A model generated the notes under the pieces. It was not told the origin of the DNA, did no database searches, and was given only the letters and a program-made list of their open reading frames with translations. The translations under genes and the position numbers were made by a program. Positions 28,014 through 35,816 of a DNA stretch of 64,000 nucleotides are shown piece after piece. The stretch's first letter is position 1. Each line of letters opens with the position of its first letter. The stretch is from Streptomyces sp. ISL-87 (lineage in GTDB: Bacteria > Actinomycetota > Actinomycetes > Streptomycetales > Streptomycetaceae), in assembly GCF_018614095.1 (NCBI RefSeq), contig NZ_JAGGOY010000022.1, positions 1-64,000 of the forward strand. Direction: 5' to 3'.

Positions 28014-28295
28014 TCACCGGATCGCGAACCCGTCGTAGCCACCGCGCGGTGTGCCCCAGATCTCTGTCACCCCGTCCACCTTCCCGGGCGTGTCGGCGGA
28101 GCAGAGCCATTCGAGCAGCCGGTGGCAATTCTCACGTTGCCCTTCGGCCACCACCTGCACTCGCCCATCGTCGAGGTTGAGGGCGAAGCCGATGACTCCG
28201 CCGATCTCCAGAGCATTGGCCCTGGTGAACCACCGGAAGCCCACTCCCTGTACACGGCCGCGTACCCAGGCGGTCAGGCGGACATCTTCATTCAT
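28014..28295 (-). CDS. acyP: Acylphosphatase
   Basis: A 93-residue acylphosphatase that hydrolyses carboxyl-phosphate bonds. The signature [18 protein letters not shown] (about residues 11-28) supplies the phosphate-binding loop and catalytic arginine. The second motif has a leucine, [17 protein letters not shown]: the catalytic asparagine N40 is retained. Length is typical. Confidence 0.93.
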   Translation of the reverse strand: MNEDVRLTAWVRGRVQGVGFRWFTRANALEIGGVIGFALNLDDGRVQVVAEGQRENCHRLLEWLCSADTPGKVDGVTEIWGTPRGGYDGFAIR

Positions 28296-28416
28296 GCGTG
28301 AACGCTAACGGTGCAAACACTTTCCGGGCACACCGCCCCCCGGCCCCCATGGGCTACAGTCGCGCTCCAATGAGCTCACCCGATCGGGTGAGCGTTGCGA
28401 GGAAAGGCCGGCACCG

Positions 28417-29322
28417 ATGGGACGCCACCGACTCCATACCGCGCCGCGCCCCAGCGGCAAGCGCACCGCCGTGCGCAACGGGCTGCTGGGTGTCTCCGTG
28501 GCCGTGGCCCTCGGCACGGCGGCCGTCACCACCGGCCTGGTGCCGGTGGGCAGCGCGTTCCCCTACGTCGGCACCGACACCAAGACGGAAGCCAAGGCCG
28601 GCACCGGTTCGCAGGACTCGGCGGGCGCCGGCAGTTCGGTGGAGCAGCAGGGCGGCCTCGCGAACCTGTCCGGCCGCGCCTCCGCGGGCCCCGGTGCGGG
28701 GTCCGCCAGCCCGTCGGCCTCGGCCTCCGCCTCGCCCTCGCCCACCCCGTCGGCCTCGCCCACCCCGTCGGCCTCGCCGTCCCCGTCGGCCACGCCGTCG
28801 GCCTCGCCGTCCCCGAAGGCTTCGCCCACGCCGTCCGCGAAGCCCTCCCCGTCCGCCTCCACCAAGGCGCCGGTGAAGATCCCCTCCCCGACGCGCCCGA
28901 AGCCGCCCGCTCCGGCGCCCGTCACCCCCACGCCCGACGACGGCCACTCCGCCGAGGAGGCGGCCGTGGTCACCCTGGTGAACCAGGCGCGGGCCCAGGC
29001 CGGGTGCGGTCCGGTCCGCGCGAACCCGCCGCTCGCGGCGCTGGCCGGGGCCTTCAGCAAGGACATGGCCGTACGCGGCTTCTTCGACCACACCGACCCC
29101 GACGGGAACACCCCCTGGGCCCGGGCCGAAAAGGCCGGCATCTCCGGGCTCGGCGGCGAGAACATAGCCCGCGGCCAGGGTGGCGCCGAGGCCGTGATGA
29201 AGGCCTGGATGAACAGCCCGGGCCACAAGGCGAACATCCTCAACTGCGAGTTCCGCACCCTGGGCGTCGGCGCCTACTTCGCCGCCGGCGGCCCCTGGTG
29301 GACCCAGGACTTCGGCTTCTGA
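28417..29322 (+). CDS. Secreted CAP-domain (SCP/PR-1-like) protein
   Basis: A 301-residue exported protein. A basic N terminus and hydrophobic segment (LLGVSVAVALGTAAVTTGL, about residues 28-46) form a signal or anchor. A long Ser/Pro/Ala linker (about 97-165) leads to a C-terminal CAP domain (about 175-301) with FDHTDPDGNTPWARAEKAGI, GENIARG and NSPGHKANILN; the His and Glu positions of the family cavity are present. The ATG follows GAGGAAAGG. Function of bacterial CAP proteins is largely unknown. Confidence 0.88.
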   Translation: MGRHRLHTAPRPSGKRTAVRNGLLGVSVAVALGTAAVTTGLVPVGSAFPYVGTDTKTEAKAGTGSQDSAGAGSSVEQQGGLANLSGRASAGPGAGSASPSASASASPSPTPSASPTPSASPSPSATPSASPSPKASPTPSAKPSPSASTKAPVKIPSPTRPKPPAPAPVTPTPDDGHSAEEAAVVTLVNQARAQAGCGPVRANPPLAALAGAFSKDMAVRGFFDHTDPDGNTPWARAEKAGISGLGGENIARGQGGAEAVMKAWMNSPGHKANILNCEFRTLGVGAYFAAGGPWWTQDFGF

Positions 29323-29342
29323 GAAGCCCGGAAACGCGACTC

Positions 29343-29377
29343 AGGCCCCCATCGCCCGTCCAGGGCGGTGGGGGCCT
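29343..29377 (+). terminator. Terminator hairpin after the CAP gene
   Basis: AGGCCCCCATCGCCC (29343-29357) pairs with GGGCGGTGGGGGCCT (29363-29377), 15 bp with one wobble and a 5-nt loop. Convergent with the flavoprotein gene. Confidence 0.82.
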
Positions 29378-29412
29378 TCCGCTGCCCGTATCGGGACAGC
29401 GCCGGGGAGGCG

Positions 29413-30024
29413 TCAGACCGCGGAGGCCGCCAGAGCGGCGCGGCCCGCGATGACCACGCGGGTGTGCTCGGCGACGCGGCGGCCGAGGTGCTCGGCGGTC
29501 GCGATGTCGGCCTTGTGGACGGCGTCCGCACCCTCGTCGGAGTTGGACTGGGCGGCCGCTCCGCTGGAGAAGCCCAGGCGGTTGAGGTCGTTCTCCGACG
29601 CGGTGCTGGAGTTCCAGCCCGGCTTCAGGCCCAGGTTGACCCAGCTCATGCCGTGCTGCGCCGCCAGCGTCTGGAAGTACTGCAGGGTGTGGCCCTTGTC
29701 GCCGCTCTTGGACGCGGAGTTGGTGAAGCCCGCGGCGACCTTGTCGTGCCAGGTGTCGCCGAACCAGCGCTTCGAGGTGGCCTCGGCGAAGGCGTGGAAG
29801 GCACCCGAAGCGGTGCCCATGTAGGTCGGGGAGCCGAAGACGATGGCGTCGGACGCGTCGAGCAGCTCCCACTTCGCGTCGTCGATCTCGTCGACCTTGA
29901 CCAGGTGGACGGTGGCCCCGGCCTCCGCGGCACCGGCCCGGACGGCCTCGGCGACAACAGCGGTGTGGCCGTAGCCGGAGTGGTAGGCGATCGAGACGAC
30001 GGGGGTGTGCGTGATTGCGGACAA
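29413..30024 (-). CDS. Flavodoxin-like NAD(P)H-dependent (quinone) oxidoreductase
   Basis: A 203-residue WrbA/FMN-reductase-type flavodoxin fold. FMN phosphate loop YHSGYGHTAVVAEAVRAGA (about residues 14-32), FGSPTYMGTASGAF (about 63-76) and KVAAGFTNSASKSGD (about 94-108). The TTG at 30024, with GGGAG upstream, was chosen because the frame continues far past it without family similarity. Divergent from an HxlR regulator with shared operator-like sequences, so it is probably induced by quinone or electrophile stress (inference). Confidence 0.85.
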   Translation of the reverse strand: MSAITHTPVVSIAYHSGYGHTAVVAEAVRAGAAEAGATVHLVKVDEIDDAKWELLDASDAIVFGSPTYMGTASGAFHAFAEATSKRWFGDTWHDKVAAGFTNSASKSGDKGHTLQYFQTLAAQHGMSWVNLGLKPGWNSSTASENDLNRLGFSSGAAAQSNSDEGADAVHKADIATAEHLGRRVAEHTRVVIAGRAALAASAV

Positions 30025-30050
30025 GGCGGTTCTCCCTCGGGGACGTACTC

Positions 30051-30090
30051 GGTGCGTCGCGGTGCGGCGCGGTGCATCGCGGTGCGGCGC
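30051..30090 (-). repeat. Decamer tandem repeat in the flavoprotein leader
   Basis: Four head-to-tail units GGTGCNNCGC (period 10). It lies between the flavoprotein start and the divergent operator, so it would be in its 5' leader. Confidence 0.88.
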
Positions 30091-30109
30091 GACGAGAACA
30101 AGAGAAGCA

Positions 30110-30141
30110 CTAACTTTTAGAAAGCGCAACCCACGAGTTAG
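30110..30141. promoter_or_regulatory. Candidate HxlR operator in the divergent promoter
   Basis: CTAA-CTT-TTAG (30110-30120) is a perfect 4-3-4 inverted repeat, and CTAAC...GTTAG (30110-30114 and 30137-30141) forms a wider one. CTAA/TTAG words in an AT-rich island are typical of HxlR sites. It lies between the divergent flavoprotein and hxlR-family genes. Confidence 0.6.
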
Positions 30142-30166
30142 CGCTACCTGGGAGTACGCTTGCTCC

Positions 30167-30595
30167 ATGCAGACCTCTGTCAGCGCCGAAGCCACCGAAA
30201 CCGCCGAAGCCGCACAGGCCGGATGCGAGCTCCCGTTCGATGTCTTCGCGCGCGCCTGCCCGTCCCGGGAAACCCTGGAACACGTCACCGGCCGCTGGGG
30301 CAGCCTCATTGTGGGCGCCCTGCGCGAGGGCCCGAGCCGCTTCAACGAGCTGCGCCGCCGGGTGGAGGGCGTGAGCGAGAAAATGCTCTCCCAGACCCTG
30401 CACGCGCTGGAGCGGGACGGCATCGTGAACCGTGAGGCACAGCCCACCAACCCGCCACGCGTCGACTACGAGCTGACCCCGCTCGGGCGTGAGGTCGCGG
30501 ACCGGCTGCTCTCCCTGATCCACCTCCTGGAGGGGAACATGCAGCAGGTACTGACCGCCCGGCAGTCCTACGACGACACGCGCGGCGGGCGCTGA
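30167..30595 (+). CDS. HxlR-family redox-type transcriptional regulator
   Basis: A 142-residue winged-helix regulator (wHTH about residues 25-120; [39 protein letters not shown]). A cysteine in the conserved HxlR position ([13 protein letters not shown], about residue 29) suggests thiol sensing, as in YodB/QorR/HypR relatives. The ATG at 30167 gives a normal N terminus. Divergently paired with the flavoprotein it probably controls. The 3' end overlaps convergent mutM by 28 bp. Confidence 0.87.
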   Translation: MQTSVSAEATETAEAAQAGCELPFDVFARACPSRETLEHVTGRWGSLIVGALREGPSRFNELRRRVEGVSEKMLSQTLHALERDGIVNREAQPTNPPRVDYELTPLGREVADRLLSLIHLLEGNMQQVLTARQSYDDTRGGR

Positions 30596-31428
30596 CAGCG
30601 CGGGCAGAAGTAGCTGGACCGGTTCATCCACGGGCGTCGCCGTATCGGCGTACCGCAGCGCCGGCACGGCTCGTCCTCGCGCCCGTAGGCGTCGAGCGAG
30701 CGGTCGAAGTACCCGGACTCTCCGTTCACATTGACGTAGAGGCTGTCGAAGCTGGTCCCGCCGACGGCCAGGGCGGCGTTCATGACGTCCCGCACATGGC
30801 CGAGGAGTTCCACGCTCCGGGGGCGTGTGAGGGTGGCGGTGGGGCGCTCGAAGTGCAGTTTGGCGCGCCACAGCGCCTCGTCCGCGTAGATGTTGCCGAC
30901 GCCGCTGATCAGTGACTGGTCGAGCAGGGCACGCTTGACGGTGGTGCGCCTGGCGCGCAGCGCGAGGTGGTACGCGACCTCGTCGAACAGCGTGTCGAGC
31001 GGGTCCCGGGCGATGTGCGCGATGACGTCGGGCAGTCCGTCGGGGGTGTTCTCGTGGAGGGACAGCCCGCCGAAGGTGCGCTGGTCGACGAACCGGAGCT
31101 CGGTACCGGCGTCGTCCTGGAACCGCACCCGGATCCGAAGGTGCTTCTCATCGGGCGCGCCCTCGGGCTGCACGAGCAGCTGCCCGCTCATCCCCAGATG
31201 CCCCAGGATGGACAGGTCCCGCTCCACCAGGGGCAGCCACAGGTACTTCCCGCGCCGCTGCGGCACCCCGATGGTCTGCCCGCCGAGGCGCGCCGCGAAG
31301 TCGGGCCCGCCGCCCGGGTGGCGCCGTACGGCGCGCGGGTGCAGGACCTCGACGGTCTCGACGGTCCGCCCGGCCACCCAGCGCTCCAGCCCCCGCCGCA
31401 CGACTTCGACCTCGGGCAGCTCGGGCAC
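30568..31428 (-). CDS. mutM: Formamidopyrimidine-DNA glycosylase (Fpg/MutM)
   Basis: A 286-residue bifunctional base-excision enzyme for oxidised purines. The N terminus [14 protein letters not shown] provides the catalytic Pro2 and Glu3. The H2TH region includes [18 protein letters not shown] (about 150-170). The C-terminal zinc finger is [13 protein letters not shown]...YFCPRCQ. The GTG at 31428 places Pro as residue 2, as chemistry demands. Downstream in the DUF177-rpmF-rnc-mutM order typical of actinobacteria. Tail overlaps the convergent hxlR-like gene. Confidence 0.96.
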   Translation of the reverse strand: MPELPEVEVVRRGLERWVAGRTVETVEVLHPRAVRRHPGGGPDFAARLGGQTIGVPQRRGKYLWLPLVERDLSILGHLGMSGQLLVQPEGAPDEKHLRIRVRFQDDAGTELRFVDQRTFGGLSLHENTPDGLPDVIAHIARDPLDTLFDEVAYHLALRARRTTVKRALLDQSLISGVGNIYADEALWRAKLHFERPTATLTRPRSVELLGHVRDVMNAALAVGGTSFDSLYVNVNGESGYFDRSLDAYGREDEPCRRCGTPIRRRPWMNRSSYFCPRCQRPPRVSS

Positions 31429-31524
31429 GGTGTTCCTCCGGAGGGGGTGCGGTTTCGATCGCCTCCTGCCGAGCGTACCGGCCGTCCCTGCGGGGCTTTC
31501 CCCTGCCCGCCCTTCCACCGTTCC

Positions 31525-31580
31525 CCGGGCTCCGTCCGGACCCGCGCCTCAATCGCCGGCGGGGCTGGAAATCAGCCCGC
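31525..31580. repeat. Partial copy of the dispersed palindromic repeat
   Basis: CCCGGGCTCCGTCCGGACCC followed by GCGCCTCAATCGCCGGCGGG and GCTGGAAATCAGCCC aligns base for base, with few changes, to the minus-strand reading of the element inside smc (25378-25320). The second half of the palindrome is missing. Lies between mutM and rnc. Confidence 0.8.
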
Positions 31581-31600
31581 ACCAAGGAACGGAAACGGGA

Positions 31601-31631
31601 CCGCCCGCCCCTGCGAGGCAGGGGCGGGCGG
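31601..31631 (-). terminator. Terminator hairpin after rnc
   Basis: CCGCCCGCCCCTGC (31601-31614) pairs perfectly with GCAGGGGCGGGCGG (31618-31631), 3-nt loop. Located 20 bp beyond the rnc stop; mutM downstream may therefore be only partly co-transcribed. Confidence 0.8.
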
Positions 31632-31650
31632 GGGAATCCCGAAGGAAGGG

Positions 31651-32502
31651 TCAGGCGCTCGGCGTCGGGTCGGCGGGTGCCGGCGACCCGTCGTCCTCAG
31701 CCGGGGCCTCGGCGTCGGCCGAAGCCGCCACCGGGGCCTGAGCGGCAGCGGCATCGGCCGCGATCCGCTCGTCCGCCGCGGCACGGATCCCGCGCCACGC
31801 GGATTCCGCCGCCTGCTGTTCCGCTTCCTTCTTGCTGCGGCCGGTGCCGGTGCCGTACGAGACACCACCGACGCGAGCGGCAGCTGTGAAGGTCTTCTCG
31901 TGGTCCGGGCCGGTCTCGGTGACCAGATATTCCGGTACGCCAAGGCCTTCAGCCGCCGTGAGCTCCTGGAGACTGGTTTTCCAGTCCAGGCCGGCCCCGA
32001 GGTTGGAGGACTTCTCGATGAGCGGGTCGAAGAGCCGGTGAACCAGCTCCGAGGCCGCGTCGAGGCCCTGATCGAGGTAGACCGCGCCGATCACCGCTTC
32101 AAGGGTGTCGGCGAGGATGGAGGCCTTGTCCCGGCCGCCCGTGCCCTCTTCGCCCCGGCCGAGCCGGATGAAGGAGCCGAGTTCGAGGCCACGCCCGACC
32201 TCCGCCAGTGCACGCGAGTTGACTACCGCGGCCCGCAGTTTGGCCAGTTGGCCTTCCGGCAGATCGGGGTGGGTCGTGTACAGCGTGTCCGTGACCACCA
32301 GGCCGAGCACGGAGTCCCCGAGGAACTCCAGCCGCTCGTTGGTGGGCAGACCGCCGTTCTCGTACGCGTACGAACGGTGGGTCAGTGCACGCACCAGAAG
32401 GGCGGTCTCGAGTTGATACCCGAGCCGCCCTTCCAGAAGCGTGTGGGACGAGGCCGCGTTGTTACTGTCTGCCTGCTTCTCAGCGTTGGACAGCTCAGAC
32501 AT
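31651..32502 (-). CDS. rnc: Ribonuclease III
   Basis: A 283-residue double-strand-specific endoribonuclease (AbsB in S. coelicolor, where it also affects antibiotic production). The catalytic signature [12 protein letters not shown] is at residues 55-66. The dsRNA-binding domain (about 176-245) ends [20 protein letters not shown]. An extra acidic Ala/Pro tail of about 35 residues follows. The ATG at 32502 ([10 protein letters not shown]) is 19 nt after rpmF. Confidence 0.95.
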   Translation of the reverse strand: MSELSNAEKQADSNNAASSHTLLEGRLGYQLETALLVRALTHRSYAYENGGLPTNERLEFLGDSVLGLVVTDTLYTTHPDLPEGQLAKLRAAVVNSRALAEVGRGLELGSFIRLGRGEEGTGGRDKASILADTLEAVIGAVYLDQGLDAASELVHRLFDPLIEKSSNLGAGLDWKTSLQELTAAEGLGVPEYLVTETGPDHEKTFTAAARVGGVSYGTGTGRSKKEAEQQAAESAWRGIRAAADERIAADAAAAQAPVAASADAEAPAEDDGSPAPADPTPSA

Positions 32503-32521
32503 TGCGCCTCTCACCAGCCGC

Positions 32522-32695
32522 TCAGACCTCGAGAACCTGGCGCTTGTTGTAGGTGCCGCAGCTCGGGCACGCAATGTGCTGGAGCTTCGGCTCCTGGCAA
32601 CGCTCGCACGAAACCAGGGTGGGGACCGCAGCCTTCCACTGCGACCGGCGGTGGCGCGTGTTGCTGCGCGACATCTTCCGCTTCGGAACAGCCAC
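32522..32695 (-). CDS. rpmF: 50S ribosomal protein L32
   Basis: A 57-residue ribosomal protein, [20 protein letters not shown] at the N terminus. It has the four zinc-binding cysteines C30, C33, C43 and C46 (zinc-containing form). GTG start at 32695, 2 nt after the DUF177 gene stop: the classic DUF177-rpmF operon. Too short for most gene finders' ORF lists but certain. Confidence 0.97.
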   Translation of the reverse strand: MAVPKRKMSRSNTRHRRSQWKAAVPTLVSCERCQEPKLQHIACPSCGTYNKRQVLEV

Positions 32696-32697
32696 GG

Positions 32698-33354
32698 CTA
32701 CTTCTCCTGCTTCTCGGCGGCGCTCTGAACTCCGTCAGACGCAGTGCCGCTCATGTTGTCCTTCTCGTCGTCCTGATCGGTCACGACGAGTCCCTGCAGT
32801 GCCGCCCAACGGATGTCGACGGCGTCATGGTGGTGGTCCGGGTCGTCGTTCAGGCTGAGCCCGCAATCGGGGCACAGTCCGAGACAGTCCTCCCGGCACA
32901 CCGGCTGCAGCGGCAGTGCGAGCACCACCACGTCGCGCAGCACGGGTTCGAGGTCGAACAAGCCGTCCTCAAGGTGAAGCGTGTCCTCGTCGTCCTCGGC
33001 GTCGTCGGCCGGCTCCGCTTGCGAGCGGCCCCGGTCGTCGGCGTCAGGGTACGAGAACATCTCCTGGAAGTCCGCCTTGAGCTCGCGCTCGACGGCCTCC
33101 AGACACCTTACGCACTCCCCCGCGGCCGTTCCACGGACGGTGCCTGTGACAAGCACCCCTTCCATGACCGACTCCATGCGGAGGTTGAGCTTCAGCGGGG
33201 CGCCTTCCGGCACTCCGATGACGCCGGCGAGACCGAGGTCCGCCGGTGCCGCGATCTCACGGGACAGCCGCTGCATGGCACCAGGACGCCGACCCAGCTC
33301 GTGCGTGTCGAACACGAGGGGGTTGCGGTGGTCGAGGCGGGTATTCAGGGCCAT
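32698..33354 (-). CDS. YceD/DUF177 family protein
   Basis: A 218-residue protein of the DUF177 family, involved in 23S rRNA accumulation or ribosome biogenesis in other organisms and almost always next to rpmF. A cysteine set [13 protein letters not shown] (about residues 165-177) fits the family's zinc-like site. Acidic central loop about 115-140. The ATG at 33354 starts [13 protein letters not shown]. Head of the rpmF-rnc operon. Confidence 0.9.
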   Translation of the reverse strand: MALNTRLDHRNPLVFDTHELGRRPGAMQRLSREIAAPADLGLAGVIGVPEGAPLKLNLRMESVMEGVLVTGTVRGTAAGECVRCLEAVERELKADFQEMFSYPDADDRGRSQAEPADDAEDDEDTLHLEDGLFDLEPVLRDVVVLALPLQPVCREDCLGLCPDCGLSLNDDPDHHHDAVDIRWAALQGLVVTDQDDEKDNMSGTASDGVQSAAEKQEK

Positions 33355-33477
33355 TCCTGCTTTCACAGATCGCTGAAGATCAAAGTTTCTGCCGCGCTAG
33401 GGCAGCATGGATCGCGGTGCATACGCGCGACCGAAGAGCCAGGATACCCGGCGGCGCGCTCAGCGCCCAATCCGGGC

Positions 33478-34542
33478 CTAGCGCCCCTGCTCGTACTGGC
33501 GCAGCTGGTCCAGATTGATCATGCTCGTGTCGAAGAAGCTGGTCTCGTCGAGCGCGGGCTGCTGCTGCCCCTGGGGGTGGTGGGCGACCGGCTGCTGCTG
33601 GTAGGCCGCGTAGGGGTCGGGCTGCTGCTCGTAGGGCATGGCGTACGGGTCCGGCTGCTGGACGGCCTGCTGCTGGTAGCCGTACGGGTCCTGGTAGGAG
33701 TACGCGTCCTGCTGCTGGGGTTGCTGGTAGGCGTAGGTGTCGTAGACCGGCTCCGACTGGACCTGCGCCGGGATCACCGGGGCCGCGGGGGCCACGGGGG
33801 CTTCCGGCTCCGCCAGGCCCGCCAGGAAGTCCGCGTCGCTCGACTGGCGGGACTGGTTCACGCCCGCCGCGTCCTGGGCGGCCATGTGCGCGCCGAGGTC
33901 GTCCGTGGGCACCCGGCCCAGCAGCTTCTGGCGGCCGCGGCCGACGGCCTCCAGGGTCGCGGAGAGCACCGCCTCGAAGGTCGCCAGCTTGGTGTCCACG
34001 TACGCGTCCGCCTGCTGCCGCTGCGTCTGCGGATCTTGGCTGCGCTCGGGCGCCTCGATGTCGTCGGGGTCCCCGTAGCCCTGCTCGTCCAGGCCCGGGC
34101 CGCGGCCCAGCAGCTTCTCGCGGCCGCGGTCCACCGACCCGATGGTCTTGCTGAGGACGACCTCGAAGTTCGCGAGCTTGCTGTCGACGTAGTCGTCGGC
34201 CTCGGCGCGGATCTCCTCGGCCTCCCGGCGGGCGTCCGCCAGGATCCGGTCCGCCTCGTTCTGGGACCGCCGCGCGACCTCGGTGTCGGAGATCAGCGAG
34301 CCGCGCTGGGCGTGCGCCGACTCGATGATCCGCTCCGCCTCCCGGCGGGCCTCCTCGACCATCTGCTCCCGGCCCCCGATGAGCTCCTGAGCCTGTGCGA
34401 GCGAGCCGGGCAGGGCCTGGCGTACCTCTTCGAGCTGGGCGAGGAGCTCCGCGCGGTTGATCACGCAGGAAGCGGACATGGGCATGGACCGGGCGCCGCC
34501 GACGGCCGCGACGATCTCGTCGAGCTTCTTCTGCACGTCCAT
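33478..34542 (-). CDS. DivIVA-like coiled-coil cell division/polarity protein
   Basis: A 354-residue, mostly helical protein: coiled coil about residues 35-165 (LIGGREQMVEEARREAERII, EADRILADARREAEEI), then a Gln/Tyr/Pro-rich disordered tail (about 250-335). A roughly 30-residue segment is internally duplicated: YVDSKLANFEVVLSKT..GREKLLGR (about 115) and YVDTKLATFEAVLSAT..GRQKLLGR (about 183). The ATG at 34542 (MDVQKKLDE) was chosen. Probably a scaffold or polarity factor; ATPase or enzyme motifs are absent. Confidence 0.75.
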   Translation of the reverse strand: MDVQKKLDEIVAAVGGARSMPMSASCVINRAELLAQLEEVRQALPGSLAQAQELIGGREQMVEEARREAERIIESAHAQRGSLISDTEVARRSQNEADRILADARREAEEIRAEADDYVDSKLANFEVVLSKTIGSVDRGREKLLGRGPGLDEQGYGDPDDIEAPERSQDPQTQRQQADAYVDTKLATFEAVLSATLEAVGRGRQKLLGRVPTDDLGAHMAAQDAAGVNQSRQSSDADFLAGLAEPEAPVAPAAPVIPAQVQSEPVYDTYAYQQPQQQDAYSYQDPYGYQQQAVQQPDPYAMPYEQQPDPYAAYQQQPVAHHPQGQQQPALDETSFFDTSMINLDQLRQYEQGR

Positions 34543-34645
34543 GGGGGCTCGCACTCTCTCGGCCTCGGGCGGTTCCTGAGACGGACGGGACGACTGTAAG
34601 GCCACCGGGTGGACACCCGACACTGCCTGACGACCCGTCAGGCCG

Positions 34646-35125
34646 TCACTTGTTCCGCAGTCGTTCCATCAGCGCCGTGTGTACGTGCGCGGGCAGCAGG
34701 TGGGCGACATCGCCACCCCACGCCGCGACCTCCTTGACCAGCGAGGACGACAGGAAGCTGTAGGTGGGGTTGGTCGGCACGAACAGCGTTTCGACGCCCG
34801 ACAGCCCCATGTTCATCTGGGCCATCTGGAGCTCGTAGTCGAAGTCGCTGACAGCGCGCAGGCCCTTGACGATGGCCGGGATGTCCCGCTGCTTGCAGAA
34901 GTCGACGAGCAGCCCGTGGAAGGACTCGACCTCGACGTTGCCGTAGTCGGCGGTCGCCTCGCGGATCAGCTCGATCCGCTCCTCGACGGTGAACAGCCCC
35001 TGCTTGGACTGGTTGATCATCACGGCGACGTGGACGACGTCGTAGAGCCTGGAGGCCCGGCCGATGATGTCGAGGTGTCCGTTGGTGATGGGGTCGAACG
35101 ACCCCGGACAGACGGCGCGGCGCAA
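34646..35125 (-). CDS. coaD: Phosphopantetheine adenylyltransferase
   Basis: A 159-residue enzyme of coenzyme A synthesis (4'-phosphopantetheine plus ATP to dephospho-CoA). GSFDPITNGHLDII has the TNGH nucleotidyl-transfer motif; NPTYSFLSSSLVKEVA is the second nucleotide motif. A TTG at 35125 with GAGGG upstream gives the family-standard length. Alternatively the ATG at 35158, overlapping the rsmD stop (ATGA), would add 11 residues. Confidence 0.95.
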   Translation of the reverse strand: MRRAVCPGSFDPITNGHLDIIGRASRLYDVVHVAVMINQSKQGLFTVEERIELIREATADYGNVEVESFHGLLVDFCKQRDIPAIVKGLRAVSDFDYELQMAQMNMGLSGVETLFVPTNPTYSFLSSSLVKEVAAWGGDVAHLLPAHVHTALMERLRNK

Positions 35126-35154
35126 CTTCAGTCCCTCGCTCTCCGGTGCGGACA

Positions 35155-35733
35155 TCATGAACCTTCGCTGGTGAAGGCGGCGCGACCGTACCAAAGGGTG
35201 CCCTCGCCGTACTTACGGGACCGCAGCGGCTCGAAGCCGTCGGGCCACGGGAACGCGCCGCTCCTCGTGCTGCGTTCCACGGTGACGAGCGCATCGCCGG
35301 TGAGCCAGCCATTGGACCGGAGTGTGAGGAGGATCTCGCCAAGATCGTCGTGGTCGACGGCGTACGGCGGGTCCAGGAACACGATGTCGTACGGCTCCCC
35401 GTGTGCGGGGACGGCCACGATCTGCTCGGCCTTGCCGGACCGGAACTCGGCGCCGGGCAGGCCCAGCGTCTTGATGTTGTCCCGGATGGCCTTGGCGGCC
35501 TTCGCCTCGGACTCGACGAGCAGGGCGTGGGCCGCACCGCGCGAGAGGGCCTCCAGGCCGACCGCGCCGGAGCCGCCGTACAGGTCGAGCACACGCGCCC
35601 CTTCGACGCCGTGCAGCGACTCCCAGGTGGAGAAGAGGCCTTCGCGCATCCGGTCCGAGGTCGGGCGGGTGCCGGTGCCGGGTGGCACGGCCAGCCGTCG
35701 CCCGCCGGCGCTGCCGGCGATCACGCGGGTCAT
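35155..35733 (-). CDS. rsmD: 16S rRNA (guanine966-N2)-methyltransferase
   Basis: A 192-residue SAM-dependent rRNA methyltransferase. N terminus MTRVIAGSAGGRRLAVPPG, SAM motif LDLYGGSGAVGLEALSRGA (about 49-67) and the catalytic DPPY (FLDPPYAVDHDD, about 120). It is directly upstream of coaD, a pairing common across bacteria. The stop overlaps a possible coaD start. Confidence 0.94.
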   Translation of the reverse strand: MTRVIAGSAGGRRLAVPPGTGTRPTSDRMREGLFSTWESLHGVEGARVLDLYGGSGAVGLEALSRGAAHALLVESEAKAAKAIRDNIKTLGLPGAEFRSGKAEQIVAVPAHGEPYDIVFLDPPYAVDHDDLGEILLTLRSNGWLTGDALVTVERSTRSGAFPWPDGFEPLRSRKYGEGTLWYGRAAFTSEGS

Positions 35734-35816
35734 CTGGGGTCCTTCGGTGTGCGGGAGACGGGGGGGTACGCCGACTCCACGATAGGCCGTGCCCGCCCGG
35801 TCGCCCCCCTCGCAGG

